Assembly (NCBI GenBank): GCA_964464465.1
Contig: CAYXGF010000019.1
Coordinates: forward strand, 1 to 29,065
From: UBA940 sp964464465
GTDB lineage: Bacteria; Bacteroidota; Bacteroidia; Bacteroidales; Rikenellaceae
Direction: 5' to 3'
DNA: 29,065 nt
This document shows, piece by piece, positions 1 to 7,672 of the stretch. The translations under genes and the position numbers were made by a program. The notes under the pieces are model-generated. The model saw nothing but the letters and a program-made list of their open reading frames with translations, was not told where the DNA came from and did not search any database. The stretch's first letter is position 1. Every line of letters starts with the position of its first letter.

Positions 1-296
<296 letters not shown>

Positions 297-388
297 AAAA
301 ATATAAAATAAATCATTAGAGCCTGACTACTTAAATCCTCGAAAAGGAATTGATAAATACTACATTTTTCTCTCAAATATACCAGTAA

Positions 389-400
389 GTCAAAGAACCG
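389..400 (-). promoter_or_regulatory. boxA-like antitermination element in the rRNA leader
   Basis: On the minus strand the leader reads CGGTTCTTTGAC, close to the boxA sequence (TGYTCTTTRA) that binds NusB/NusE in rRNA antitermination. It lies about 40 nt after the proximal promoter and about 95 nt before the 16S start. A related CGGTTCTTAGAA occurs at 580-591, just after the distal promoter. The identification rests on sequence similarity and position only. Confidence 0.5.
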
Positions 401-444
401 TTTTCAAAACTTCGCTCTTGAAATTTAGGGAGCGAAAGGGACTG

Positions 445-476
445 CAAAGGTAAGAAGGATTTTTTTAACTTCCAAA
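445..476 (-). promoter_or_regulatory. rRNA promoter, proximal (P2)
   Basis: On the minus strand a -33 box TTTG (473-476) is followed after 20 nt by a -7 box TACCTTTG (445-452). Both boxes and the spacing match the Bacteroidetes primary sigma consensus TTTG-N19/21-TAnnTTTG. The inferred start is near 440, giving a leader of about 145 nt before the 16S gene. Confidence 0.8.
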
Positions 477-607
477 TCTTTTTGAGATTTTTTTTTACCG
501 AGCATCGATTTCTCTCCGCCGTCGAACTCACAGCTGCGTCCGGCTTTCGCCTTAGGCCTGCTCTGAATTTCGTATTTCTAAGAACCGTTGTTTGTGTTTT
601 GCGGGTG

Positions 608-638
608 CAAAGGTAAGTGCTTTTTTCTTATCTGCAAA
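608..638 (-). promoter_or_regulatory. rRNA promoter, distal (P1)
   Basis: On the minus strand a TTTG box (635-638) is followed after 19 nt by TACCTTTG (608-615), the same -7 sequence as the proximal promoter. Upstream is A/T rich. Tandem promoters are usual for rRNA operons. Confidence 0.78.
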
Positions 639-722
639 CATTCCGCAATCTTTTTTTCATATTTTTTACATTTTTTTGCAAAAAAGGCCGCATACCTTAA
701 TATATAGAAACGAGCGTTACGC

Positions 723-3434
723 TTATCTGAGTACGGACTTAAACACATATTCGCCCGATTCGACATCGTACAGTGCGTATCCGTCACAGACAGCCGAACA
801 GTGAGCACCGGAAGCGCTTTTTATTTTCGGAACATCACCGGAAAACGGAATCCACACGGTTGCCGTACATCCCACAGGAACGCTGCAATTCATTGAGAAA
901 CAGCCATCTCGATTCTCCCAGCGTATTACCACAGGTCCGTAAGCAGTCTGGTGCGAATACTCCACCCATTCCAAACCTTTCGGAACCACCGGTCTGATAT
1001 CGAAACTGCGAAATCCGGCATCCCCGGCCCTCAGTCCGGCCAAATCACGATAGAACCATACTAGTCCGCCGCCGAACATCGGATGATTGCGCGAATCCCT
1101 TCCGTTCCAGTTTTCCCATGTCACGGTAGCGCCCTGCTCAATCCACCAGCCATACCCGGGAAAATCGCGCTGATTGATAATCTTGTACGCCAAATCCGCC
1201 AGACCGTTGTCGCACAGAACTTCGAAGAGATAACGCGTGCCGACAATACCCGTATCGAGATGGTCATTGCACTCGGCAATGTTCTGCCTGAGAGCCTCAA
1301 CGACACGCTGCCGGCGCTCGGCCGGCACTCCCATGCGCAGTGCAAGGACATTGCTGCCGTATTTTCCGTAAGAGCCTGTCTCGGAATCGTAGAACTCACG
1401 GTGGAAAGCTTCGGCCGTTCTGTCGCGCAAAGCCCCGAACTCCGCCGCAGCCTCGTCTTCTCCGAGAATCTCGGCAGTACGGGCAACTATATCCGAGCAC
1501 AGCCACAGATAAAACGTGTGGACAAGATCCGTGCGCGGCAGCTCGCGCGGAGGCAGCCAGTCGCCGAGATTCTTGAATTTCTGTGCATAGAGAGTCTGCA
1601 TAATTCCCGTGTCATCCTTCACCCACGTATTCATCCAGCGCACGTGACGGCACATGGCCCCGAAGTTCTGTTCCAGCACACGCCTGTCACCGTAATGACG
1701 GTAGAACTCCCACGGCATTATCTCCATGGCAGCGCCCCAGCCTACTCCGCCGCCGCATCCAGGCTGCCACGGTGCCGCATTGGGCACATAACCCGTCATG
1801 GTCTGCGCGCCGCGAATATCGCGCAGCCATTTGTTGTAGAACGTGCGGGCGTCGAAATTGTGCATCACGGTAACGCAAGCGACCTGAGCATCGCCGGTAT
1901 ACGGAGCACGCTCACGGTGGGGACAGTCGCTGGCAATGCCGCCGTGCATATTGTCGAGCTGGCTGCGCTGCCATATAGCGTTGATTCTGTTTATCAAACC
2001 GTTCGACGTAACGAACCGGCCGGCGGTCTGCACATCCGAATTGACGGCATGAGCCTCGACCTGTTCCGCAGTAAGGCTGTCCAAACCGGTAATCTCCGCC
2101 TCAGAGAACACGAACCACGTGAAACGTGCATGATACGACTCGTCACCTCCTCCGCGCGCCGTGTATGAATTGGTTCCCTGGAACGACTCGCTCAGATATT
2201 TTATCTCTATCCGCCGGCCCTTTTCGGCTGAAATATTCTTCAACGCCACCCAGCCGGAAATCTCCTCCGGAAACGAAACACGAATAGCACCGCCATCCGT
2301 CCGTTCGATTTTCACGGGAGCGTAAGTGCGCGTGATACGGTCCGACGGGCCGTTCTGTGCTATAAGCTTGCCGCACGGAGCACGCCGCGCAGCGGCATGC
2401 CGCCAGCCTGAATCATCGTATCCCGGCAGCGCCCATCCGTCATGCTCCAACCGGGCATCATAATGTTCGCCGAAATATACCTGGTCGCTCACAATAGCAC
2501 TGCGCTCGGCCTTCCATCCGGTATCCGAAACCACAGTCTGACTGGTACCGTCCTCGTAAAGGATTTCAATCTGACCAATAAAACGCGGCGAGCCGTACCC
2601 CTGCGGCACCCAATATTCCACAACGTCGTAGAACCCGTTTCCGAGCAGCGCACCCACGGCATTCGTTCCCTGACGAATCATGTCCGTCAGGTCGTAGCTG
2701 ACGTACATGACTGTATATTCCTCGAACGGGTCGGTCACGACCAGAGAGCGCGAATCGAGCTTGGGCCGATAATCATAATTGGTCTGATTCGGTGTAAAAT
2801 ACTCATTCCCGACACGCTTGCCGTTCATGTAAAGTTCGAACCATCCCAGACCGGTTCCGTAGAAACGCGCCTGCCTCACAGGTTTGGAAACCTCGAATTC
2901 ACGACGCAGCATCGGTGCGGGCTCGACCTTGCGGCTGCCCTTTGCGTCGTATGACTCCTCGCCCTGCCACGGAACGCCTATCCACTCCGCACGCCAGTCG
3001 TCCGCAGAAAGCATTCCCGTGTGCCAGCATGCGGGCCGGCTCCACTCCGAGGCCCTGCCCTGCTCGTCCCACACCATCACCTGCCACCAGTAATCGGTAC
3101 GTGACATCAGTTCCGGCCCCTCATACGAGACAAATACAGACTGCGCGGACTCGACAACACCCGTATCCCACAAAGGAGCGTCCATCTGGTCCTCTGAAAG
3201 AGCAACCCTGATACGATAGGCCGTCTGAGCCGCACCGCGCCTGCCGCCGGCATTGGCATTGACCCACGCCATACGCGGCTGAGGGACATCTATCAACGGA
3301 CTGACGGCATACTCGCATGTAAGGTTTTCAGGAATGATGGATGAAGCGCGCCTCGATGCGGCCCCCGCCCGGGCTGGCAGCAGTGCCACTACGCACAACA
3401 CCGCAAAGCAAATGAATCGTGATAATCTGTTCAT
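723..3434 (-). CDS. Exported alpha-L-rhamnosidase, glycoside hydrolase family 78
   Basis: Predicted to remove terminal alpha-L-rhamnose from plant or bacterial glycans in the periplasm or at the cell surface. The 903-residue protein starts with a signal peptide (MNRLSRFICFAVLCVV, cut near ARAGAA). It then follows the GH78 layout: N-terminal beta-sandwich domains, an (alpha/alpha)6 barrel and a C-terminal beta-sandwich. The catalytic-loop motif DCPHRERAPYTGDAQV lies at 503-518, with acidic D503, E508 and D515. A second family motif, TWENW at 772-776 followed by SRNHPMFGG, supplies the likely second catalytic glutamate (E774). I chose the start at 3434 because a longer frame to 3566 would run through and past the promoter at 3495-3526. 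It is transcribed divergently from a GH110 gene. No SusC/SusD genes are nearby, so it is an orphan CAZyme here. Substrate is unknown. Confidence 0.93.
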   Translation of the reverse strand: MNRLSRFICFAVLCVVALLPARAGAASRRASSIIPENLTCEYAVSPLIDVPQPRMAWVNANAGGRRGAAQTAYRIRVALSEDQMDAPLWDTGVVESAQSVFVSYEGPELMSRTDYWWQVMVWDEQGRASEWSRPACWHTGMLSADDWRAEWIGVPWQGEESYDAKGSRKVEPAPMLRREFEVSKPVRQARFYGTGLGWFELYMNGKRVGNEYFTPNQTNYDYRPKLDSRSLVVTDPFEEYTVMYVSYDLTDMIRQGTNAVGALLGNGFYDVVEYWVPQGYGSPRFIGQIEILYEDGTSQTVVSDTGWKAERSAIVSDQVYFGEHYDARLEHDGWALPGYDDSGWRHAAARRAPCGKLIAQNGPSDRITRTYAPVKIERTDGGAIRVSFPEEISGWVALKNISAEKGRRIEIKYLSESFQGTNSYTARGGGDESYHARFTWFVFSEAEITGLDSLTAEQVEAHAVNSDVQTAGRFVTSNGLINRINAIWQRSQLDNMHGGIASDCPHRERAPYTGDAQVACVTVMHNFDARTFYNKWLRDIRGAQTMTGYVPNAAPWQPGCGGGVGWGAAMEIMPWEFYRHYGDRRVLEQNFGAMCRHVRWMNTWVKDDTGIMQTLYAQKFKNLGDWLPPRELPRTDLVHTFYLWLCSDIVARTAEILGEDEAAAEFGALRDRTAEAFHREFYDSETGSYGKYGSNVLALRMGVPAERRQRVVEALRQNIAECNDHLDTGIVGTRYLFEVLCDNGLADLAYKIINQRDFPGYGWWIEQGATVTWENWNGRDSRNHPMFGGGLVWFYRDLAGLRAGDAGFRSFDIRPVVPKGLEWVEYSHQTAYGPVVIRWENRDGCFSMNCSVPVGCTATVWIPFSGDVPKIKSASGAHCSAVCDGYALYDVESGEYVFKSVLR

Positions 3435-3494
3435 GATATGTATATTTATTCGTTTACAAACACGCCGGCACGAAAAAAATCGCACCTCAGGAGT

Positions 3495-3526
3495 CAAAGA
3501 TACGAAAGGTCGAGCGTATATCCAAA
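3495..3526 (-). promoter_or_regulatory. Promoter of the GH78 gene (left half of a symmetric divergent promoter)
   Basis: On the minus strand TTTG (3523-3526), a 20-nt spacer and TATCTTTG (3495-3502) match the Bacteroidetes consensus. The last 10 nt of the spacer, CGACCTTTCG, are the same as in the opposing promoter. The inferred start near 3490 gives a leader of about 56 nt. Confidence 0.8.
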
Positions 3527-3531
3527 CTTCG

Positions 3532-3563
3532 TTTGGCTCGGCGCCCGACCTTTCGTATCTTTG
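3532..3563 (+). promoter_or_regulatory. Promoter of the GH110 gene (right half of a symmetric divergent promoter)
   Basis: TTTG (3532-3535), a 20-nt spacer and TATCTTTG (3556-3563) match the Bacteroidetes consensus. The inferred start near 3568 leaves about 20 nt of leader before ATG 3590 and excludes an in-frame start at 3533. Confidence 0.82.
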
Positions 3564-3589
3564 CACAGAAGAAAAAACAATCGAACGAC

Positions 3590-5374
3590 ATGCACACTTA
3601 TTTTATGCGCCGCATTGCGACAATAATCTTCCTAACGTGTAGCTTTTTCTCATTCGGCGCCACGACATACCGTCTTTCCGATTTCGGCATAATTCCCGGC
3701 TCCGGCGCCGACATGTCCGGGAAAATGGCCCAAGCCCTGCTAAAAATCAAATCCGAGACACGAAAAGGGGAACATATAATACTCACCATGCTGCCCGGCG
3801 ATTACGATTTTTATCCGGACAACTGCACGAAAAAGCCGCTATTCATATCCAACCATGACCAGGACAACCCCAAAAACATCGGCATTCTGCTCGACAGCTG
3901 GGAGAATCTCACTCTCGACGGCAACGGCGCACGGCTGCTTTTCCACGGGCGCATGCTGCCAATAGTCCTGACAGGCTCGACAAGTTGCACGCTGCGCAAC
4001 ATGAGCATCGATTTCCCCAACCCGCACATAGCCCAGGTGGAGATAGTCGCCTCCAACGAAGACGACGGCACCACTTTCCGCATCTCGCCCGAAGTGAGAT
4101 GCAGGATTGACGACTCGGGGAATCTCGAAACATACGGCCAGGGGTGGACGCTCAAACCACGCATGGGGATAGCCTTCAATCCTGACACAGGCCACATCAT
4201 ATACAACACGGGAGATTTACGGTGCCCGACGGACAGCATCATCCGCATAGACAGCCGAACCTTGCGCGCGCCCCGCTGGTACGACAGGCGCCTGCCTGCC
4301 GGTACAATCGTCGCGCTGCGCGACGGGGAGCGCCCCACGCCAGGCATATTCCTGTCCGATGACGTCAGCACTCTAATCGAGAACATCGACGTACACTATG
4401 CCGAAGGCATGGGACTGCTCGCTCAGACATGTACCGATATAACCCTGAGGGACTTCCGCGTATCGATACCCGACGGCTCGGGACGATATTTCACGACGCA
4501 GGCCGACGCCACGCATTTTTCCGGGTGCAAAGGGCTCATCAGTTCGACAGGCGGACTCTACGAGGGCATGATGGACGATGCAATCAACGTACACGGGACA
4601 TATCTCAAAGCAGTGCGCCGCATCGGAGCCGACACTCTGCTTGCCTCATACATGCACCCTCAGACATATGGATTCACATGGGGGCTTGCAGGCGACACCG
4701 TACAAATCATCTTCCCGCGAACAATGGAGACTGTCGGTGAAAAAAATATCATAAAAAGCATACGCCCTGCCGACCGTCAGACAGCAGCCGGAGCCAAAAC
4801 CTTCGAAATAGTATTCGAAAATCCGCTGCCGCAGCAGGTCCGTGACGGCGAGGCTTTCGGCATCGAGAATCTTACATGGACTCCGGAAGTGGTGTTTTCC
4901 GGCAACACGGTACGCAACAACCGGGCGCGCGGAGCTCTGTTCAGCACTCCCAGACGCACCATCGTGGAGAACAACCTTTTCGACCACACTTCGGGCTCGG
5001 CAGTTCTGCTGTGCGGCGACTGCAACGGCTGGTACGAGACGGGAGCCTGCCGCGATGTGCAAATAAGAGGAAACCGTTTCATCAATGCACTGACAAGCCT
5101 CTACCAGTTCACGGAAGCCGTCATCTCAATCTGTCCCGTAATTCCCGATGCAGACTCGCAGAAGACCCTTTTTCACGGCGGGCCAGACGCTCCGGGAATA
5201 ATAATCGAGAACAACGAATTCCTCATCTTCGACAATCCCGTCGTCTATGCAAAAAGCATCGACGGCTTGAAGATTCGAGGCAACAGGATTGTGCGTACGG
5301 ACTCTTTCGCTCCTTTCCACAAGAACCGCAATCATTACAACCTCATAAAAGTAAGGAACGTCGAAATAGAATAA
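3590..5374 (+). CDS. Exported alpha-1,3-galactosidase, glycoside hydrolase family 110
   Basis: Family GH110 enzymes remove alpha-1,3-linked galactose, for example from blood-group B antigen or linear alpha-Gal epitopes on mucin glycans. The 594-residue protein has a signal peptide (hydrophobic IATIIFLTCSFFSFGA) and then a right-handed beta-helix fold. Family-typical segments include ISNHDQDNPKNIG, LTLDGNGARLLFHGRMLP and FPNPHIAQVEIV. Candidate catalytic aspartates are D306 (ADATHF) and the pair D329/D330 (GMMDDAINVHG); their 23/24-residue spacing agrees with the catalytic triad I recall for a structurally studied GH110. The start at 3590 is set by the promoter; ATG 3605 is an alternative that still keeps the signal peptide. 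Whether it prefers branched blood-group B or linear substrates cannot be told from sequence. The GH78 gene shares its divergent promoter. Confidence 0.9.
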   Translation: MHTYFMRRIATIIFLTCSFFSFGATTYRLSDFGIIPGSGADMSGKMAQALLKIKSETRKGEHIILTMLPGDYDFYPDNCTKKPLFISNHDQDNPKNIGILLDSWENLTLDGNGARLLFHGRMLPIVLTGSTSCTLRNMSIDFPNPHIAQVEIVASNEDDGTTFRISPEVRCRIDDSGNLETYGQGWTLKPRMGIAFNPDTGHIIYNTGDLRCPTDSIIRIDSRTLRAPRWYDRRLPAGTIVALRDGERPTPGIFLSDDVSTLIENIDVHYAEGMGLLAQTCTDITLRDFRVSIPDGSGRYFTTQADATHFSGCKGLISSTGGLYEGMMDDAINVHGTYLKAVRRIGADTLLASYMHPQTYGFTWGLAGDTVQIIFPRTMETVGEKNIIKSIRPADRQTAAGAKTFEIVFENPLPQQVRDGEAFGIENLTWTPEVVFSGNTVRNNRARGALFSTPRRTIVENNLFDHTSGSAVLLCGDCNGWYETGACRDVQIRGNRFINALTSLYQFTEAVISICPVIPDADSQKTLFHGGPDAPGIIIENNEFLIFDNPVVYAKSIDGLKIRGNRIVRTDSFAPFHKNRNHYNLIKVRNVEIE

Positions 5375-5478
5375 GTGCCGCGACGCTTTTGCGCCGGATG
5401 TCCTGTCATCATATGATTTTTTCGGCCGCGACATCTCAAAAGGAGCGTGCCGGCCAACGGATTCAGACAGTTTTTTCA

Positions 5479-5486
5479 TATTTTTG
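5479..5486 (+). promoter_or_regulatory. -7 box of the likely prmA promoter
   Basis: TATTTTTG matches TAnnTTTG and lies 23 nt before the prmA start codon. No TTTG occurs 19-21 nt upstream, so the -33 element is weak or absent. Confidence 0.55.
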
Positions 5487-5509
5487 CAACCGTAATCAAT
5501 AAAACGAAA

Positions 5510-6340
5510 ATGGACTACGTAGAGCTCAACATCCCGATACAGAGTCAGCAGACCGGAGAAATCATCATGGCGGAGCTGTCCGAGCTGCCGTTCGAGAGTT
5601 TCTGCACGGAGCGCGACATGCTCAAAGCATACATTCCGTCAGAGAAACTGTGCGACTGCAAGCCGGAGGCCGACGGCATTCTGGCCCGCTACGGCATCAC
5701 GGGAGGCAGATACATATCAATCGAGACGCAGAACTGGAACGCCGTGTGGGAATCCAACTTCCAGCCGGTGGATGTAGACGGCACCATCGCCATACGCGCT
5801 CCGTTCCATGCGCCCTACCCCGACCATAAACTCGACATAGTAATAATGCCGAAGATGTCGTTCGGAACCGGCCACCATGCCACCACATTCCTCATGAGCC
5901 GCCTTATAGCCTCGCACGACTACACCGGACACGCATGTCTCGACATAGGCAGCGGCACGGGGGTTCTGGCAATCATAGCGGCGAAACTCGGCGCGGGCAG
6001 CGTCGATGCCATCGACATAGACGACTGGGCCTGCGAGAATTGCACGGAGAACATAGCCGCCAACGGCGTGGCGGACCGCATAACGCCGATTCTGGGCGAT
6101 GCCGGCCGCATCGTAGAGAAAACATACGACTATATCTTCGCCAATATAAACCGCAACATACTTCTCGCCGACATGCCGCGATACGTATCGGCACTGAACC
6201 GCGGAGGGCGTCTCATGATGAGCGGAATACTGACTGCCGACATACCGATGATAACCGAATGTGCGGAGAAGAACGGACTGCGCGCCGTGCGGACGGAGGA
6301 AAAAGACGGATGGGCTGCGGTAGAGACCGAAAAGCCGTAA
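5510..6340 (+). CDS. prmA: Ribosomal protein L11 methyltransferase PrmA
   Basis: Predicted cytoplasmic SAM-dependent enzyme that methylates ribosomal protein L11. The 276-residue protein has a short N-terminal recognition domain, the family segment KMSFGTGHHATT, the SAM-binding loop LDIGSGTGVLAIIAAKLG followed by the acidic strand end DAIDID, and the post-motif FANINRNIL where family members have an Asn-rich catalytic-site segment. Length is normal for the compact Bacteroidetes form. I chose ATG 5510 because it follows the -7 box at 5479-5486 and begins the conserved sequence; a longer frame from 5447 would start before that promoter. It ends 3 nt from the stop of the convergent Crp/Fnr-type gene, so no terminator fits between them. 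Confidence 0.93.
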   Translation: MDYVELNIPIQSQQTGEIIMAELSELPFESFCTERDMLKAYIPSEKLCDCKPEADGILARYGITGGRYISIETQNWNAVWESNFQPVDVDGTIAIRAPFHAPYPDHKLDIVIMPKMSFGTGHHATTFLMSRLIASHDYTGHACLDIGSGTGVLAIIAAKLGAGSVDAIDIDDWACENCTENIAANGVADRITPILGDAGRIVEKTYDYIFANINRNILLADMPRYVSALNRGGRLMMSGILTADIPMITECAEKNGLRAVRTEEKDGWAAVETEKP

Positions 6341-6343
6341 GCA

Positions 6344-6913
6344 TCACTTTTCAAGCAGACGCTTGCGGATACGGCTCAGCGCCTCGGGCGTCACGCCGAT
6401 ATAAGAGGCTATCTCCTTGGCGGCGATTCTTCCGGACATGTACGGATAGCGTGTCATGAGATTCACATACCGCTGCTCGGGAGTCATCAGACGGAATCCG
6501 AGCATTCTGTCGCGCATCGTCATGAACAGCTGCTCCGCAATGCGTCTCGCATAGAGACACGAATCGTAGTCCCGGCCGAAAAATTCGCTGTACTGGCCGT
6601 AGGATATGGTCAGCATGCTCGTATCTTCCAGTGCCATTATATCGAGCTGCGAGGGCCTGCGCTGCATGAACGACGAGTAGTCGGCCACCAAATCGCCCTC
6701 GAAACCGAATCCGACGACATGATTGCGTCCCGACTCGTCCGCGGCAGAATAACGGATGCAGCCCCTCTCGACATACCCGAGAAGTGCGGCCGGCTGCGTG
6801 CGGCGGCAGAAATACTCGTTCCTGCGGAATGTCGCTTCGCGGCCCTTCCTGCGGCAGAAAGAGACGAACGCGGACAAATCCACATTATCCATATATGTAT
6901 TGAAGCGCTCCAT
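6344..6913 (-). CDS. Crp/Fnr-family transcriptional regulator
   Basis: The 189-residue protein has an N-terminal cyclic-nucleotide-binding-like beta-barrel (about 15-110), a dimerisation helix (about 115-140) and a C-terminal helix-turn-helix (about 163-186, IAAKEIASYIGVTPEALSRI). This is the short Crp/Fnr form common in Bacteroidetes. Cysteines at 20, 36, 52 and 119 are not spaced like the iron-sulfur ligands of FNR, and I see no clear cAMP-binding phosphate cassette, so the signal it senses is unknown. The start at 6913 is likely, with MDNV at 6892 as an alternative. A perfect FNR-type palindrome lies 33 bp upstream, between this gene and the divergent lipoprotein operon. By inference it regulates that operon and possibly itself. 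Confidence 0.88.
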   Translation of the reverse strand: MERFNTYMDNVDLSAFVSFCRRKGREATFRRNEYFCRRTQPAALLGYVERGCIRYSAADESGRNHVVGFGFEGDLVADYSSFMQRRPSQLDIMALEDTSMLTISYGQYSEFFGRDYDSCLYARRIAEQLFMTMRDRMLGFRLMTPEQRYVNLMTRYPYMSGRIAAKEIASYIGVTPEALSRIRKRLLEK

Positions 6914-6943
6914 AATCCAATGTCGGCCCGGACTTCCGGCGAT

Positions 6944-6963
6944 TTATTGATTTGAATCAATAA
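6944..6963. promoter_or_regulatory. FNR/CRP-type palindromic operator
   Basis: The core TTGATTTGAATCAA (6947-6960) fits the FNR consensus TTGAT-N4-ATCAA exactly, and the symmetry extends three more bases on each side. It sits between a Crp/Fnr-family gene and a divergent operon. Its centre, 6953.5, is about 41.5 bp before the start inferred from the -7 box at 6984-6991, the usual position for a class II activator. Binding by the neighbouring regulator is inferred. Confidence 0.75.
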
Positions 6964-6974
6964 TTTTTCGCATA

Positions 6975-6983
6975 GGGGGGGGG
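6975..6983 (+). repeat. G9 homopolymer between operator and -7 box
   Basis: Nine consecutive G bases immediately precede the TATTTTTG box. Tracts of this length are prone to slippage during replication. A change in length would alter the spacing between the FNR-type site and the -7 box. Confidence 0.9.
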
Positions 6984-6991
6984 TATTTTTG
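6984..6991 (+). promoter_or_regulatory. -7 box of the lipoprotein operon promoter
   Basis: TATTTTTG fits TAnnTTTG and lies 27 nt before the first start codon. No TTTG box occurs at the usual 19-21 nt spacing; the FNR-type palindrome and the G9 tract lie upstream instead. This suggests a promoter that depends on an activator. Confidence 0.65.
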
Positions 6992-7018
6992 TAACTACAA
7001 AAATAATCAAATAATCTC

Positions 7019-7672
7019 ATGAAACAACTATCCAAACTGATTCCCATCATTCTTTTGTCACTGTCGGCGCAAAGTTGCAGCATCGTAAGCGCCATCTACC
7101 AGAATACGGACAAGAAACAGACCCGCATCGTCATGAACGACGGCTACGAAATCGAAGGACGGACGGTGATGCCGAAGACCGGGCAGAAAAAAGTCAGGGT
7201 CACGACAGCCGACGGACAGAAACACAAGCTCATATCCTCCGACATCGCCGTGATGTGCCTCTACAAGGAAAAATATCCGGAAAACCAGAGTTTCTTCCAG
7301 TATATGCCCTACTCGGTATGGCGCAACAAGAAAAAAGAGTGGTACGAAATGCCCGGACGCTGGATGCCCGTGGAGGCGGTAGGCGACCATATTACGATAC
7401 TGACCCTTGGCGACGAGTATCAGATGTCCGTGAAAGGCGTGCTGACTGTGGTATGCCGCGGCGGCAACATAGTTTACATAGCCCGCAAGACGGGCGACGC
7501 ATCCGGCAAATACGTCGGCACATACTTCAACAAGGCCAGATTCTGCAAGACCGAACTGACGGAATATCTGAGCGACGACCCTGTGCTGTGCCGCATGATT
7601 AATGACGGGGACATAACAGACGGCGATTTCCAGACCATTGCGGACGAGTACAAACCCGAACAGGAACAATAA
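7019..7672 (+). CDS. Predicted lipoprotein, first of two tandem paralogues, function unknown
   Basis: The 217-residue protein begins with a lipoprotein signal (IPIILLSLSAQSC, lipidated Cys 20). I do not recognise the family. The mature part looks like a small beta-rich domain followed by a C-terminal helical/charged tail. It shares with the next gene the pattern DG-x-x-x-x-GR near the N-terminus, a K-x-VR-x-T strand, an SS-x-IA segment, an E-K-x-P turn, IARKT-x-D-x-SG and Y-[LM]-SDD-x-V-[LI]-CR. The stop overlaps the next start by one base (TAATG), suggesting translational coupling. It is the first gene after the FNR-type operator and G9 tract. Confidence 0.85.
   Translation: MKQLSKLIPIILLSLSAQSCSIVSAIYQNTDKKQTRIVMNDGYEIEGRTVMPKTGQKKVRVTTADGQKHKLISSDIAVMCLYKEKYPENQSFFQYMPYSVWRNKKKEWYEMPGRWMPVEAVGDHITILTLGDEYQMSVKGVLTVVCRGGNIVYIARKTGDASGKYVGTYFNKARFCKTELTEYLSDDPVLCRMINDGDITDGDFQTIADEYKPEQEQ

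Larger units (their letters stand above)
297..722 (-). other. rRNA operon leader and promoter region, no protein gene
   Basis: This 426-nt stretch separates the 16S gene from the end of the rhamnosidase gene. It holds two tandem Bacteroidetes-type promoters and a boxA-like element, all pointing toward the 16S gene. Upstream of the distal promoter (about 640-690) are several A/T tracts that could act as UP-like elements. Short open frames here overlap the promoters, have AT-tract composition and resemble nothing I know, so I call none of them genes. Confidence 0.8.
3495..3563. repeat. 18-bp perfect inverted repeat around a 33-bp core, carrying two back-to-back promoters
   Basis: The left arm 3495-3512 and right arm 3546-3563 are exact reverse complements over 18 bp (CAAAGATACGAAAGGTCG on the left). 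Each arm contains one promoter's -7 box plus 10 bp upstream of it. The core has a smaller inverted repeat, CCAAAC (3522-3527) and GTTTGG (3531-3536), which supplies both -33 boxes. The two promoters are therefore mirror images, with -33 boxes only 5 bp apart. Confidence 0.92.

Noticed and set aside
1083..2168. Long open frame on the plus strand opposite the GH78 gene
   Set aside because: It lies wholly antisense to a well-supported rhamnosidase, has no recognisable domain, and its composition fits a codon shadow of a GC-rich gene. The same applies to long antisense frames opposite the EF-G2, secDF and dnaK genes.
3495..3563. An invertible (phase-variable) promoter flanked by inverted repeats, as in Bacteroides capsule loci
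   Set aside because: The repeats contain the -7 boxes and the core supplies a -33 box in both directions, so inversion would leave both promoters nearly unchanged. The 33-bp core is also very short, and no linked invertase gene is present apart from the housekeeping-like xerC 6 kb away.
723..5374. A polysaccharide utilisation locus
   Set aside because: Two CAZyme genes are adjacent, but there is no SusC/SusD pair, hybrid two-component system, sigma/anti-sigma pair or sulfatase within the window.
5411..5426. ATCATATGAT followed by six T after the GH110 gene as a terminator
   Set aside because: The palindrome has no room for a loop, so the usable stem is only about three A/T pairs; too weak to call.
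6344..6913. True oxygen-sensing FNR with an iron-sulfur cluster
   Set aside because: Although the nearby operator fits the FNR consensus, the cysteines (20, 36, 52, 119) do not show the clustered N-terminal spacing of FNR ligands, so the name is not justified.
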